This document shows, one piece after another, positions 24,524-35,408 of a DNA stretch of 64,000 nt. The stretch's first letter is position 1; each line of letters starts with the position of its first letter. A program made the translations under genes and the position numbers. The DNA is from Prosapia bicincta. Lineage: Eukaryota; Arthropoda; Insecta; Hemiptera; Cercopidae. Below the pieces are notes generated by a model, which did not search any database, was not told the origin of the DNA, and saw nothing but the letters and a program-made list of their open reading frames with translations. Location: positions 76,661,271 through 76,725,270 of the forward strand of contig JBAIZL010000001.1 in assembly GCA_036971475.1 (NCBI GenBank). The letters run 5' to 3'.

Positions 24524-27500
24524 CTAGTCAAATAACCCCTTCCCTCTTACCAGGTTTAGGAGTTTCCTGACTAGAGTTTTACCTTCAGCATCCACCAAAG
24601 CCGTTCCATCACCAAAGAGGTTGAAGCGCCTCTCAGCAAGTACTCCACATCTGTAAATGATGTGTGTGGCAGTCTCCTGTTCCTGCCCGCACAATCTGCA
24701 CACTGGTTCATCCTTGTAGATACCCATTTTATGCAAATGTTTCCTTAGTCCACAGTGTCCCGTGAGTAGTCCTGTGGCTATCCTTAATTCCTGCCTAGAC
24801 AGATAGATGAGACTCTTCTGCAGCCCCAAGGAAGGTCTCCTAAGGGTTAGCTTACTGTGCCTCATCCCTTCGGCCCTGATCCAGTGCTCACAGTGTCTTT
24901 CAGCCATCCACCTTCGCACTGTCATCCTGACCATGGATTTGGAAATACCCACCGCAGGTTCCGGTCCAATCAGGGGAGTCGAGGACCCCTCCCTGGCCAG
25001 CGCATCTGCGGCTTCATTTCCAAGTATTCCCCTATGCCCTGGCACCCAACCAATCTTGACTTGATTGTGCCTTGCCAGAGCTTGTAGGTTAATTAGGCAC
25101 TCCCTGACTATGGCCGAGGTGACCACGTGTCCGTTTAGTGCCTTAATTGCTGCCTGACTGTCGGAGAAATTAGCAATCCGGGCCCCATGTGTTTCCCTTC
25201 TCGCTATCTCTCCCAGACAGGCATTTATAGCATATACTTCGGCCTGAAAGACAGAGGTATGCCTCCCCAAGGAAAAAACTAGTTCTACCCTTGGGTTTTT
25301 ACAATACACCCCCGCTCCAGTGCCGAAGTCCATCTTGGAGCCATCTGTGTACCAGATCTGAGCTCCCGATGTTAATGTCCCTGACCATTCCATCACAGTT
25401 TGGTGGACCTGGTCAGGTGCAAACATTCGAGTAATGTGGTCGCTGCCCATTTCCAAGACGGGTTCTTTGACCACGCACTCGATACTCATATGTCCCGAGA
25501 CATCTGGGAGGTTAGCCCAGTTGCTCGAGTTGCGCAATCTCCATGCCGCTAGCCTCGCCTCTCCCCTAAGGACAAGCTCAAGGGGAGGGAGGTTAAGCAT
25601 TACTTCCATTGCTGCACCTGGTGTAGTTGACATCGCTCCCAGTGTGCACAGACAGGCCAATCTCTGGATAGAGCTCAGTTTAGCTCTTGTCTGTGCCTGG
25701 TTGGCCTTTGTCCACCACACCAGAGCTCCATAGGTAATCATAGGTCTTATCACCCTCAGATACATCCAGTGCATCATTGATGGCTTCAGTCCCCATTTCT
25801 TACCCACCATTCTTCTCACAGTCATCAGTGCCCTTTTGGCCCTGTTAACTGTCCTCTCAAGATGTGGATTCCAGGTGAGTTTCCTGTCCAGAGTAACTCC
25901 CAGGTACTTCACCTCCCCCACAAACTCAAGGTATTCACCAAACAAGCGGGGCATCCTGGTCGTCAGATCTTTTCGCTGTCTGGTGAAGTTAATGAGAGCA
26001 GTCTTTTTTGGATTTACCCTAAGGTTCTCCTTTTTACACCACTCTTCAATCAGTCGTAGAGGATTTCTGATTACCTCAAGGACTGTATCAGGGAATCTGC
26101 CCAGGATCAGGACAACTATGTCGTCCGCATATCCTAGACAGAAGTACCCCTGTTCATTCAGGAGTTCAATAAGGTTGTCAACCACTAGGCACCACAACAG
26201 AGGAGAGAGAACCCCCCCCTGTGCACAGCCCAGACTTGTCTCCGCCCTTCTGACCTCCCCTGCCACCTCTACAGAAATGCTTCTGTTTGTTAACATGGAA
26301 CTTATCCAACCACACGTGGTCGCATCCACTCCATGACGTCTTGCACCACTTACCATCGTCTCCACTGAGGGGTTATTGAAAGCCCCTTCAATGTCGAGGA
26401 AGGCACCTATGGCACAACCTTTCTTAGCGATCATTTGCTCAATCCTACCAACCACTTGATGGAGAGCTCCCTCGCAAGATTTCCCCGGTTGGTAAGCATA
26501 CTGGTTCCAATGCAGTGGTTTGATAGCCAAAGCACCCCCCCTAATATGCCTATCAACCAGTTTTTCAAGTCCCTTGAGAACAAAGGACATGAGTGTGATA
26601 GGTCTGTATCCTTTCCCTTCCGATTGGTTACCGGTGGGCTTAGGTATAAAGACCACCTTACTAGATTTCCAGGCTGCCGGCACATGCCCTAGAGCAATGC
26701 TTAGCCTGTATAATTTAGTAAGTACCAGCACCAGCATATCCATTCCCTGCTGCAGCAGCACAGGATAGATCCCATCTGGACCTGGAGATTTGTAGGGTTT
26801 AAAAGTGCCAATAGCCCATCTTACCCTTTGTGGAGTTACTATCCTCCTTGCCACTTCCCAGTCCTCCCTCTTACCACGTCTTGTGGAGAGTTTGGTAACC
26901 GGTTCAGTGTCTGCTCCCCCAAGTTTCCTCAGGGTACTGGAAGGGAAATGTGTCCTGATTAATTCTTCCACAGTTTCCCCTGCCGTTTTTGTTATATTTC
27001 CCAGTGGAGTTCTTAGCATCCCCACCGGGTTCACTGGGTCCTTAGAGAGCACTTTATACAGTCGTGCCCCTTCCCGAGTTTTGTCAATCTCATGACAAAA
27101 CTCCTTCCAGGACTTCCTGCGCGCTTCTCTAATTGCCCTGTTGTATTCGGTTAGTGTTTTCCTATACAGGTCCCACTCCCCGTTCTTTTTTGCTCTATTA
27201 AAGAGTCTCCTGGTGGTCTTCCGAAGTTTGGCTAGCTTCTTGTTCCACCATGACGGATCCCCTACTTTCCTCCCCTCACTGAGAGGGCAGTTATCGGTAA
27301 AGGATTCTATTATAGCCTCGCCAACCAATGTGGCAGAGTCTTCTAGCTCTCTCCTCCCACCATACTCCAATCCAGCCTCCTCAATCCGAACACCCAGGTC
27401 CCTCCTGTAGGAGTCCCAGTCTGTTCTTCTTGGATCCCTGGTTGGACGAAGCATGGCTGGATTTAGAGAGATATCATACCTAATATGTCTGTGATCAGAA

Positions 27501-28138
27501 GAAGATGGTTCATCCGACACATGCCAATTTAGTACATACCTAGCCATCTGGTTCGATGCCACCGTAATGTCCAGGACCTCCTGTCTGGCCCTAGTGACAA
27601 ACGTCGGCTCTTCCCCCTGATTTAGGACTAGTAGATTCTTAGAGCTAAGATAAGCTAAAAGTTCCTCACCTCTAGTGTTTGTACCTGTACTACCCCACGA
27701 AGTGTGATGGGAGTTAGCATCCATACCCACCAGCAGCTCCTCATCCACAGCCTCGCAGTGCTCGACCAGGCTCCTCAGCTCTTGTGTTGGCAGAGCCCCC
27801 GCGCAGTCAAAGGGGAGATATGCCGTGGCCAGGTTCAGCCTCTTCATCCCCCCCTCCGCCCGCAGCTCCACCGTCACTGCTAACAAATCCCTGCAACAGA
27901 AGTTCGTTAGTACAAAAGCACACAACCCCCTCCTAACCAGGATACACGTCCTGGGAACACCGGAGTCCTTATCATACAACAACTTACCTCCAGATGTCGC
28001 CAGCCCGCATATTTTTCCTCCAGAAATCCATGGTTCCTGGATGAGCACCAAGTCCACCTCTCCCCTGTCCAGCATCCTACACACGACAGCACTCGCCGCC
28101 CTGCTATGCTGTAGGTTCACTTGGAGGATCTTGATCAT
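24524..28138 (-). CDS. LINE ORF2: endonuclease, reverse transcriptase, RNase H
   Basis: 1204 codons without a break. Residues 1-230 are the AP-type endonuclease (LQVNLQHSRAA, QEPW, DANSHH, SDHRHI near 216), which nicks the target. RT occupies about 440-750 (SPGPDGI, DIEGAFNN, GVLSPLLW, GYADDIVVL with YADD near 668). RNase H lies at about 925-1055 (TDGSKMDFGTGAG, FQAEVYAI, SDSQAAI, VPGHRGILGNEAAD). A C-terminal zinc knuckle CRLCGQEQETATHIIYRC lies near 1150-1165. All catalytic residues visible are conventional, so the protein may be functional. The ATG follows the ORF1 stop by 8 bases. Confidence 0.95.
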   Translation of the reverse strand: MIKILQVNLQHSRAASAVVCRMLDRGEVDLVLIQEPWISGGKICGLATSGGKLLYDKDSGVPRTCILVRRGLCAFVLTNFCCRDLLAVTVELRAEGGMKRLNLATAYLPFDCAGALPTQELRSLVEHCEAVDEELLVGMDANSHHTSWGSTGTNTRGEELLAYLSSKNLLVLNQGEEPTFVTRARQEVLDITVASNQMARYVLNWHVSDEPSSSDHRHIRYDISLNPAMLRPTRDPRRTDWDSYRRDLGVRIEEAGLEYGGRRELEDSATLVGEAIIESFTDNCPLSEGRKVGDPSWWNKKLAKLRKTTRRLFNRAKKNGEWDLYRKTLTEYNRAIREARRKSWKEFCHEIDKTREGARLYKVLSKDPVNPVGMLRTPLGNITKTAGETVEELIRTHFPSSTLRKLGGADTEPVTKLSTRRGKREDWEVARRIVTPQRVRWAIGTFKPYKSPGPDGIYPVLLQQGMDMLVLVLTKLYRLSIALGHVPAAWKSSKVVFIPKPTGNQSEGKGYRPITLMSFVLKGLEKLVDRHIRGGALAIKPLHWNQYAYQPGKSCEGALHQVVGRIEQMIAKKGCAIGAFLDIEGAFNNPSVETMVSGARRHGVDATTCGWISSMLTNRSISVEVAGEVRRAETSLGCAQGGVLSPLLWCLVVDNLIELLNEQGYFCLGYADDIVVLILGRFPDTVLEVIRNPLRLIEEWCKKENLRVNPKKTALINFTRQRKDLTTRMPRLFGEYLEFVGEVKYLGVTLDRKLTWNPHLERTVNRAKRALMTVRRMVGKKWGLKPSMMHWMYLRVIRPMITYGALVWWTKANQAQTRAKLSSIQRLACLCTLGAMSTTPGAAMEVMLNLPPLELVLRGEARLAAWRLRNSSNWANLPDVSGHMSIECVVKEPVLEMGSDHITRMFAPDQVHQTVMEWSGTLTSGAQIWYTDGSKMDFGTGAGVYCKNPRVELVFSLGRHTSVFQAEVYAINACLGEIARRETHGARIANFSDSQAAIKALNGHVVTSAIVRECLINLQALARHNQVKIGWVPGHRGILGNEAADALAREGSSTPLIGPEPAVGISKSMVRMTVRRWMAERHCEHWIRAEGMRHSKLTLRRPSLGLQKSLIYLSRQELRIATGLLTGHCGLRKHLHKMGIYKDEPVCRLCGQEQETATHIIYRCGVLAERRFNLFGDGTALVDAEGKTLVRKLLNLVRGKGLFD

Positions 28139-28146
28139 TGTTCTGC

Positions 28147-28509
28147 TTAATTTGCAGTCGCCTGGGTCCGCAGAGCAGCCCCAGGACTAGACATTGAGCT
28201 CAACTCTACAGCCACTTCACCGGTTTCTGCAGTCGGCAGCTTGACAGCCGCCCCCGCACCCCCAGTGATGGTTGCCGTTGACACATCTGCTACAGACTCA
28301 CGGTTTGCCGTCTCATTGGCTCCCACTGTCTGTGCAGTCTCGAAATTAATTCTTATACTTACTTGGTCCATTAAAGTCCCACGAGTATGGGGGAAATAAC
28401 GGTCGACCAGAGCAGAGCCCCCACTGCCCTGGCAAGACAACATACAATGAGGTTTTGTCTGGTTCCTCAAGGGGATCGTTTGGGACTGCATTTTATACCC
28501 TGCAGCCAT
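28147..28509 (-). CDS. LINE ORF1-like frame, short
   Basis: 120 codons in front of ORF2 (8-base gap). The protein is rich in Ala, Ser, Thr and Gly with no zinc knuckle, far shorter than a normal LINE ORF1 (several hundred residues with CCHC motifs). It is either a truncated ORF1, or ORF1 lost most of its coding region. Its position just before ORF2 supports the assignment; the sequence does not. Confidence 0.4.
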   Translation of the reverse strand: MAAGYKMQSQTIPLRNQTKPHCMLSCQGSGGSALVDRYFPHTRGTLMDQVSIRINFETAQTVGANETANRESVADVSTATITGGAGAAVKLPTAETGEVAVELSSMSSPGAALRTQATAN

Positions 28510-28956
28510 TCATCCTTCGGCACGATGCCTTCCACCTTGGATTGGGTATTCAGTCACTGACCTTGAAGCACACCCCAAGTTCAGGACATTATTAACTGCT
28601 CAGATGAACAGCCTGCTTTACTCTCTTTTTTACAACTGTGTCGTTTGGGCAGTTTCCCGCCCCTACTTCACTGTCGCATTGCCCTTGGTTCACCCGGGAG
28701 GTGAGAGTAGCATTGTGAGGACTTAATTCCCAACTACCCCAGTCTCCCCGGTCAGAGCACTCGGTTATTTCTACCAAGCCCAACCGGTTGACTGACGAGG
28801 AGGGATAATTCCTCACCTTTGAACCATAGCCTTGGTCCAGGCCTGCATATTCAGAAACCTTCCGGAATCCTTATTCACAGGTAACCTACATTTCTGTAGG
28901 CCGTCCCACTATCCGCCACCTGTGGACCCGCCCGGTTGCTCAGGCCAGCTTGCCGG
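28510..28956 (-). other. LINE 5' region
   Basis: Relatively GC-rich, with a 74-codon minus-strand frame (28592-28816) that I do not recognise. Probably 5' UTR with an internal promoter, or eroded ORF1. Confidence 0.5.
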
Positions 28957-28970
28957 GAAGTTAATATATT

Positions 28971-29140
28971 ACTATTGTAAGTAATTTTATCCACCATTAA
29001 GTGCAATGATTTTACCTTGAGTGATGAGGCGTCTTTCGGTCACTTGACCATTGTCGAATCACAGACGCCTCATCACTCAAGGTAAAATCATTGCACTTAA
29101 TGGTGGATAAAATTATTTACAATAGTAATATATTAACTTC
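28971..29140. repeat. PLE tail family 1, palindrome (right piece)
   Basis: Continuation of 24365-24427. The sequence to about 29048 is one tail on the minus strand, then its inverted partner (29062-29140) follows on the plus strand, ending in (TA)n. Arms around ACCTTGAGTGATGAGGCGTC are nearly perfect, so two tails are joined head to head. Confidence 0.8.
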
Positions 29141-29262
29141 ATATATATATATATATATATTTTAATATATATAGGATATAAAATAATGTTTAGGATATAA
29201 AATAATAAATATTCTTGTATTTGAATAACCTGTGTTATTTTAAATTATTAAGCAAGAAAACG

Positions 29263-29311
<49 letters not shown>
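29140..29311. repeat. (TA)n microsatellites
   Basis: TA runs at about 29141-29160 and 29268-29310 adjoining the PLE tail. Confidence 0.9.
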
Positions 29312-29312
<1 letters not shown>

Positions 29313-29396
29313 TGTAAATAGTAGTAACATTATTTTTGTTGCAATTTTTATAATTTGGTGTCTTCTTTATATCTATCTGTTCTGTCTCATAGCTTC

Positions 29397-29945
29397 ATAG
29401 AGATGATCTTGTGTAATAAGCTCTAAATATTTTGATGAGTCCCTGATTCATCGGATGAAGCAAACTAGTTGTGTTTGGTGGAAAAAATAACACTTACACG
29501 AGTGTGTCGAAATTAGTTAAAGTAGTAGGAGGATGACCACGTTCATTGTCAATTAATAAGAATTAATTTAAAAGGAATTTGTTTAGACCGACAATAACGT
29601 TCGACTTGAAGTATGAAATGATGACCAAACCAGTCCTCAAAAAGAGAAGTTGTCACTCAAGCCTTCCGATTCAACTTCCAAAATTATGGGCAAGAAATAT
29701 TTTCTAATGCCTTTGGATTTTCTGAGCGTTAAACTATGAGAGGTTGTAACATACAGTCACCAGCTGTATTTGCATCAACCATCATTGTCAATCGGTCTTT
29801 GGCGGCCTCATAACCTGGAAATATTTTCTCTTTATGTACAAAGTTTTTTAGGCATTTTCTTCCAGAACAAGCCAGTTTCTGCTTAACTCGGACAACATGA
29901 TTTAAAACTGTATAACTTGGGGTAGCGTAAGTCGAGGTATTACTG
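29397..29945 (-). pseudogene. Decayed Tigger transposon with DDE-domain relic
   Basis: The terminal repeat CAGTAATACCTCGACTTACG (minus strand, from 29945) is flanked by TA (29946-29947). Downstream on the minus strand, with stops and shifts, are GYEAAKDRLTMMVDANTAG, SENPKALEN, IDNERGHPP, PPNTTSLLHPMNQGLIKIF and RAYYTRSS. These align by eye with the transposase at 22696-24046. The second and third Asp regions are altered (IDNERGHP, MNQG), so it is inactive. The other terminus was not found. Confidence 0.8.
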
Positions 29946-29949
29946 TATT

Positions 29950-31861
29950 ATGTTCTCTACAGTAAATGGGTTAAAATATTTTTTTTTTTACAATTTATGA
30001 ATATATTTGGTTGATTATGATAAGTTATAGACATTGGAAGATTTGAAATTATTTTTATTTCAATTAAAGATTTTTTTCAAATTTCAATTGATTTTATGAA
30101 CCAAATGTAATCATTAATATTATTTAAAGTGCTGATTTTGTATTTGCTTGTATTGTCGTTAAATTACTGCCATGATGTGCAATCTATTATCATTTTACTT
30201 GAAGAAGGCGGCTTCATCTTTTAAACATTGTTACAAGTTATCCAAATGTGGAAGTAAAATTGAATTACATCAAGGTCAGAGCCAAACAATTTTATTGTGG
30301 TAAAAATGCTTTATAATGAAAACATTCTGAAATAATAGCAATTGCTACTGCCTATATAAATAGCCTTAAAAAGTGCAAAGTTTAGTAAAATTATTTTAAT
30401 AACTTTCAAAGCATTTCCTGTAAAATATAATTTCTTGTATTGCGTCAGCTACCTGAAATGAACTTTCTCGAAACTTATCCAACACTTGTTATCAAGCATT
30501 TTATTGACAGTTCCACCATTCCAGTCCATTACTTTTTCATAATCATGGAGAGCTGGACAGGTACGTTAAATGTTTAGACTGATGGCATTCCATGGTATCG
30601 ATTTAAGATTTGTGAAAAAATATAATTCGAAATGACTGTATGAAATATTAAATTGGCTATTTCTAGTTACTTTTAAATGAAAAAAATCAGTTGCAAACAT
30701 AAATGTAAATAAAGTTGTGTGTATACTTTTAACTTGTATGTAGAAATTATTTTATGTAATAATCAAATAACTTTGAAAAATAACAGAAACAAGAATAAAT
30801 ACCTGTAAATGTGGTTGTAAATAATATTTCAATGTAATTTTGTATTATGCATGTTCATTTTACCATAGAATTTTTATTGTACAGCTTTACTTCATATTTA
30901 TGTATGGTTTTACTTAACTTCGATTAATTTTCTAGGAAATCAATGATTGCTCTTAGTTTCGCCCAGCATCAGAGTGGTTATCTTTTTGACATATTGTGGG
31001 AACAGTCCTGGGCATCTTTTTTAAAGACAAAGTGAGATTGGGAAGAAAATATTTTGTTGAACGACACCAGGAAGCTGAAGTAGGAAATTATTATAAAAAA
31101 TCAGGATAAAAATGTCCAGTTCCATTAATGAACTACATAATTGTGTGTAAATGTGCATTCAAGCATAAGATCCTTTTACTTACATGTATATAATTAAAAC
31201 AAGTATCAATTTCAATAACAATATATTTGTTAAAAAATTATAAATTTTAAAAGATCTTAAAATAAAATAACTTACACAATTTTCTATATGGATAAAATTT
31301 ACAAATAAAAAATATTACAATTATTTATTGTCTTAGATTTTAATGGTAATAACAATCAGCAAAACACTTATGTCTCAAATTTTAACCTTTTGAGCTCTGC
31401 TTATGAAACAGACTAATTACTGCTAGTATGGAATTAGTGTATAAAAATAAAAAAAGTGTAAATTTTTAATGTTTTATATACTTTTTACAGTCTGAATTAT
31501 TCAAATTGTTAAGTATTTTAAACAAATGTTATTTTTTAGATAAAAACAACATATTAAAAATGTAAATATAGTATTGCAATTTCACTAAAACAAAACTCAG
31601 TCTAAACCAAAATCGTGTAACCAACGTACAAACACAAAGCAGCTTGAACTGACAGGGAGTGTCTAACAAACTTAAGAACATTCATGTAAAATATGTCATT
31701 GAATGGCTGCCAGTGTCCATAACAGTGAATTGGTGATGAATTGCAGGTGACTCAATAAAATGAATTTAGAACATTTGTCAACCAATATTACCCTGCACTG
31801 CATTTGAATTTATGCAAATTTCAGCAGGACACTGACATAAAAATGTGTAAATATGAGATAT
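29950..31861. other. No gene seen
   Basis: Nearly 2 kb of AT-rich DNA with no recognisable coding or repeat. Its last five bases, GATAT (31857-31861), are the BEL target duplication. Confidence 0.5.
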
Positions 31862-32665
31862 TGTTCGAGTCAGCGCTCGAAGTTTCAAGTTACTTTGACC
31901 TACCTAACAGCTGTACCGTGACGTATCGGTCACGTGATCTCTGACCCGCTAATCGATATCCGAAAATTATTGATTTTCTCTGGATGAACGCTTGCACCCC
32001 CACTCCCTTCTTATTTTCTAAGCTTTCTTCCGCTTCAACACAAAGTAGAATCGTTCTGACCCTCGAATAGTGCAGTCCTACGTTAAACCTCGTAGCCTAT
32101 TCCGCATGGCTTTTGTTTCAGACAATTTAAAGTACCGCTTTCGTTCGTTAATTGTGCTTAAAGTGCGGACCGCGTTAATGAACATTTAATGAACATTTTA
32201 ACTGTATATTTTCGCCGTGTTTGTGAAAGTGTTGCCCGATTTCGCCGGTTGCGCAATCTTAGTGCGTGTACTCGCGGCAATAAACTAAGTGCTTTGTAAG
32301 CTTAACTTTTACGTTTACTCATATTTCAATTGAGTTTTTTAGTTGCGTGATCGCCTTCAAGAATTCTACGCTGCCTGAGACGACCACAGTACTGTGGAGA
32401 CTTCACCGCGATTCCAACGTCGCATCACTTCTTACCTATGGTAAGTGCGTAGTTAAGGAATATGAACAATTTATAATTTATTTGTATTAAATTCAGTGTC
32501 GTTGCGTTCTTAGTGTTAAATGACTCTATTTTGCTTAGAATAGTGCTTAAACTTGCTATGTTAAATATTAACGTAAATTACGCAATCCAGAGTAACCTTG
32601 TTAACAATAGGGCTTACCGCACCTCGTGGTTTTAATTCTAACTTTTTTAATCTGCGGATTAAACA
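31862..32665 (+). repeat. BEL/Pao 5' LTR
   Basis: Begins TGTTCGAGTCAGCGCTCGAA and ends GCGGATTAAACA. It is followed by TTGGTCCCCACTGGGC, whose TGG suits a tRNA primer-binding site; the tRNA was not identified. No difference from the 3' LTR was noticed on reading. Confidence 0.93.
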
Positions 32666-32927
32666 TTGGTCCCCACTGGGCCGGATTATTTGAATTATTT
32701 CAGTGACCTAGGGTTTTTCTTTAAATTTCACGATAATGTATTAGTGACCAGGAAAACTTTAACGATAATTACCGGTGCCACATTGCGCAATAAGCCACGT
32801 GGCTCATAGTTGCACGATTACGAGCAAGGAAGTGTTTATGCTTGCTACGACTTACAAATTTTATACAGTCCACTTTATTATCGCGTTTGAACTTATAGTG
32901 AGGTTTTTAATTTAAATTGTTTGTGGT

Positions 32928-35324
32928 TTGAAATTTATTAAAATGGAAATTAATACGGAGTATTATTTGTCTAAATTGAGAGATATTGTAGGCGAGCTGG
33001 AACAAGTGAAGAATGTACTTAACGATAAAGAAATACCAGAAGGCCTCGCACGGGAAATCCGCCGCATTCAATCCAATTTTATCGAAACGTATGAGATATT
33101 AGAGAAAACGTTCGCCAGTCAAGTTGCCGATCTTGCTGAAAGTGCATTTAAGATTAAAAAACAATTTCAGGACACGTATTTGCCAATGTTGGCTAAATAC
33201 CCGAACATTATTAAGACCGAGGTGAAGTTAACCTCGCAGGTCAACCCCGGCACAAGTTCGCCTCACTTACCTAACCTTACAATGCCTAGCTTTTCAGGCA
33301 ATAGTAATGAATGGATTGACTTTATTTCAATGTTTGACTCAATGGTGCATTGCAATAGCAATATTAATGCCATACAGAAATTTCAGTACTTAAAATCAGC
33401 GCTTAAAGGAGACGCTTTAGCCATTGTTACGGGACTAACAATATCTGAACATAATTATGATATCGCATATCAAGCCTTACGCAATCGTTATGCTAACCCT
33501 CGCCGTTTAGCCGATCATTATTTTCAAATTATTAAAGACTTTAAGCCTATTAAGAACGCGTCTCAGAGTGAACTTAACCGATTTTTAACCGCACATTCAA
33601 ATGCTGTGTGCGCACTAAAGGCTGTCCAGTTAGACGACTTAGCGGACTTCTTACTTTTTCAAATGTCTGTGGGTAACTTAGATGCACAGACTCGACTTAA
33701 CTTTGAAACCAGATTGGGAACAAATCAAATGCCCACGTACAGATTTCTAAATGATTTTGTCACTGAGCAGGCTAGAGCAATGGAGTTGCTCAATCAACCC
33801 TCTGCCGCGACTGCAGTTAACTCAAGATTAGGTCAGCAACCTCGAGTGATGGTCTCTGCGTTGAATGACTCAAATAACAGCGGTGCCCCTGATTTAAATA
33901 TTGACCATGTCGAAACTGACCTCGAAGCTGAACATAGTCCGACACCGCACCTCGAATACCCCGCTAGAATCATGACGCTCATATCGACTACCGCAGCCGC
34001 TACCAGTAACCACACCGACTACGCAGATGAAGCCGCACAGCTGAATGAAGGTCATCGCCGCAGTACAACGCACCACACCATCAGAACTCGACCGCAGACT
34101 CTGCGATCACCAGTGATAAGCCAACGCGTCCAATTCAATCGAAGAACACCCGCACCGCAACCATTACCGCGTGTTAGACAAAATTTATCCAGACCTCGCT
34201 TGTCTACCAGACCTACCAACCCGCCTCGTAACAGTCCGTCCGCCGCACAGTGCTTTTATTGTTCAGCCATTCACAATATCTTTTGTTGTCCAGAATTTCT
34301 CAAACAAAGAGTCCAAGAACGTCGCGAGTCTATACGACATATGCAGCGCTGTTTCAATTGTTTCGGCACCCACTACCAAAACAAATGCAAGTCGCTCAAC
34401 ACTTGTAAACATTGCAACGGTAATCATCACTCCTTGTTACATGACTCTAACTCAGCTTCGCCCCAGCGACCGTACACGCATCGGCACCCAAACTCAGCCA
34501 ATAACGGTAACAAGTCAACTACCAATATAAAACCTCTAGCCACCTATAACACTAAAGTCGCTTCTGCCTTGTTAGGCACCGCTCAGGTCATTGCTAATGA
34601 TCACTATGGCAATCCGCATATCCTTCGGGCAATCATTGACCCAGGCAGTCAAGTGTCTGTCATAACAAAACCCGCAGCCACCATGTTGGGCTTACCTACT
34701 AGGAAATCAAATGTTTCTCTTGTCGGGGTCGCTTCTCAAACCACACATATATCCGAATATGTGTCCCTACAAATCTCGTCTAGATATGCCTCAAATTTCA
34801 AACTCGATGTCGAAGCTGCAGTACTACCTCACATCGCTGACCCGCTTCCAGCTACCGCTTTAGCACCGTGCATACGCGCTCAATATCAGCACTTACCGCT
34901 GGCTGACCCTCACTTTGACACTCCAGCCCAAGTTGACTTAATTCTAGGATCTGACATATTTAATCGCAGTCTTATTAACGAACCGCAGACCATAATCAAA
35001 GGTCAACCCGCTGCCCTCAACACCTTCTTCGGATGGATTATCTCAGGATCGCTTCCAGACCATCGATGTCGTCAACCTCACGCCTTCAATGTGAGATTAG
35101 CCGCTCGTTACACCGCTGCACGTCGACCCATGGAGAGGAAAGAGGTCATTCGCACTATTAACGCCTCTCAACGCTACAAGGACATACGCAAGGTTACCCC
35201 CGCCAGTGGCTCAGTTAGAAGAGTCAACCATATCACCGAGTCTCTTCGCCCTCTAGTTGACACCTCCGGAATGCTCATGGTGGGCGGGAGAGTTCATCAG
35301 CCTCCACGAAGCCACCCCTTTTAG
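32928..35324 (+). CDS. BEL/Pao Gag-protease polyprotein fused to a pre-integrase remnant
   Basis: 798 codons. The second ATG (32943, context AAAATGG) may be the real start. Residues about 116-265 are the DUF1759-type Gag (LTMPSFSGNSNEWIDF and on). Residues 441-510 carry zinc-binding CFYC, CFNCFG and CKHCNGNHHSLLHD. An aspartic protease begins near 568 (AIIDPGSQVSVITK, DPGS in place of DSG; then LILGSDIF). After GWIISGSL the RT/RNase H region is gone, and the frame resumes in the linker ahead of integrase (SLRPLVDTSGMLMVGGRVHQ in part), then stops. Confidence 0.9.
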   Translation: MKFIKMEINTEYYLSKLRDIVGELEQVKNVLNDKEIPEGLAREIRRIQSNFIETYEILEKTFASQVADLAESAFKIKKQFQDTYLPMLAKYPNIIKTEVKLTSQVNPGTSSPHLPNLTMPSFSGNSNEWIDFISMFDSMVHCNSNINAIQKFQYLKSALKGDALAIVTGLTISEHNYDIAYQALRNRYANPRRLADHYFQIIKDFKPIKNASQSELNRFLTAHSNAVCALKAVQLDDLADFLLFQMSVGNLDAQTRLNFETRLGTNQMPTYRFLNDFVTEQARAMELLNQPSAATAVNSRLGQQPRVMVSALNDSNNSGAPDLNIDHVETDLEAEHSPTPHLEYPARIMTLISTTAAATSNHTDYADEAAQLNEGHRRSTTHHTIRTRPQTLRSPVISQRVQFNRRTPAPQPLPRVRQNLSRPRLSTRPTNPPRNSPSAAQCFYCSAIHNIFCCPEFLKQRVQERRESIRHMQRCFNCFGTHYQNKCKSLNTCKHCNGNHHSLLHDSNSASPQRPYTHRHPNSANNGNKSTTNIKPLATYNTKVASALLGTAQVIANDHYGNPHILRAIIDPGSQVSVITKPAATMLGLPTRKSNVSLVGVASQTTHISEYVSLQISSRYASNFKLDVEAAVLPHIADPLPATALAPCIRAQYQHLPLADPHFDTPAQVDLILGSDIFNRSLINEPQTIIKGQPAALNTFFGWIISGSLPDHRCRQPHAFNVRLAARYTAARRPMERKEVIRTINASQRYKDIRKVTPASGSVRRVNHITESLRPLVDTSGMLMVGGRVHQPPRSHPF

Positions 35325-35408
35325 CAACCACCACCGCTCCCACAGTTCCAACCGCTGCTATCATTCTGGGGTCACCTCCTACTTACTTGCGCAACACCTC
35401 TCCAACTC

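Larger units (their letters stand above)
24428..28956 (-). mobile_element. Complete non-LTR retrotransposon (LINE with AP endonuclease and RNase H)
   Basis: The element runs on the minus strand and is flanked by the 14-bp repeat GAAGTTAATATATT (24414-24427 and 28957-28970). Its poly(A) is the T-run 24428-24454. Order: GC-richer 5' region (28510-28956), short ORF1-like frame, ORF2, a 70-base 3' UTR, poly(A). The codon use and base composition are far less AT-rich than the surroundings. With EN, RT and C-terminal RNase H it belongs to the I/R1/LOA/Jockey assemblage; I cannot settle the clade by eye. Confidence 0.93.

Noticed and set aside
24807..28190. Numerous plus-strand ORFs of 60-166 codons opposite the LINE
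   Set aside because: They are the antisense of LINE ORF2 and ORF1, with no recognisable motifs of their own.
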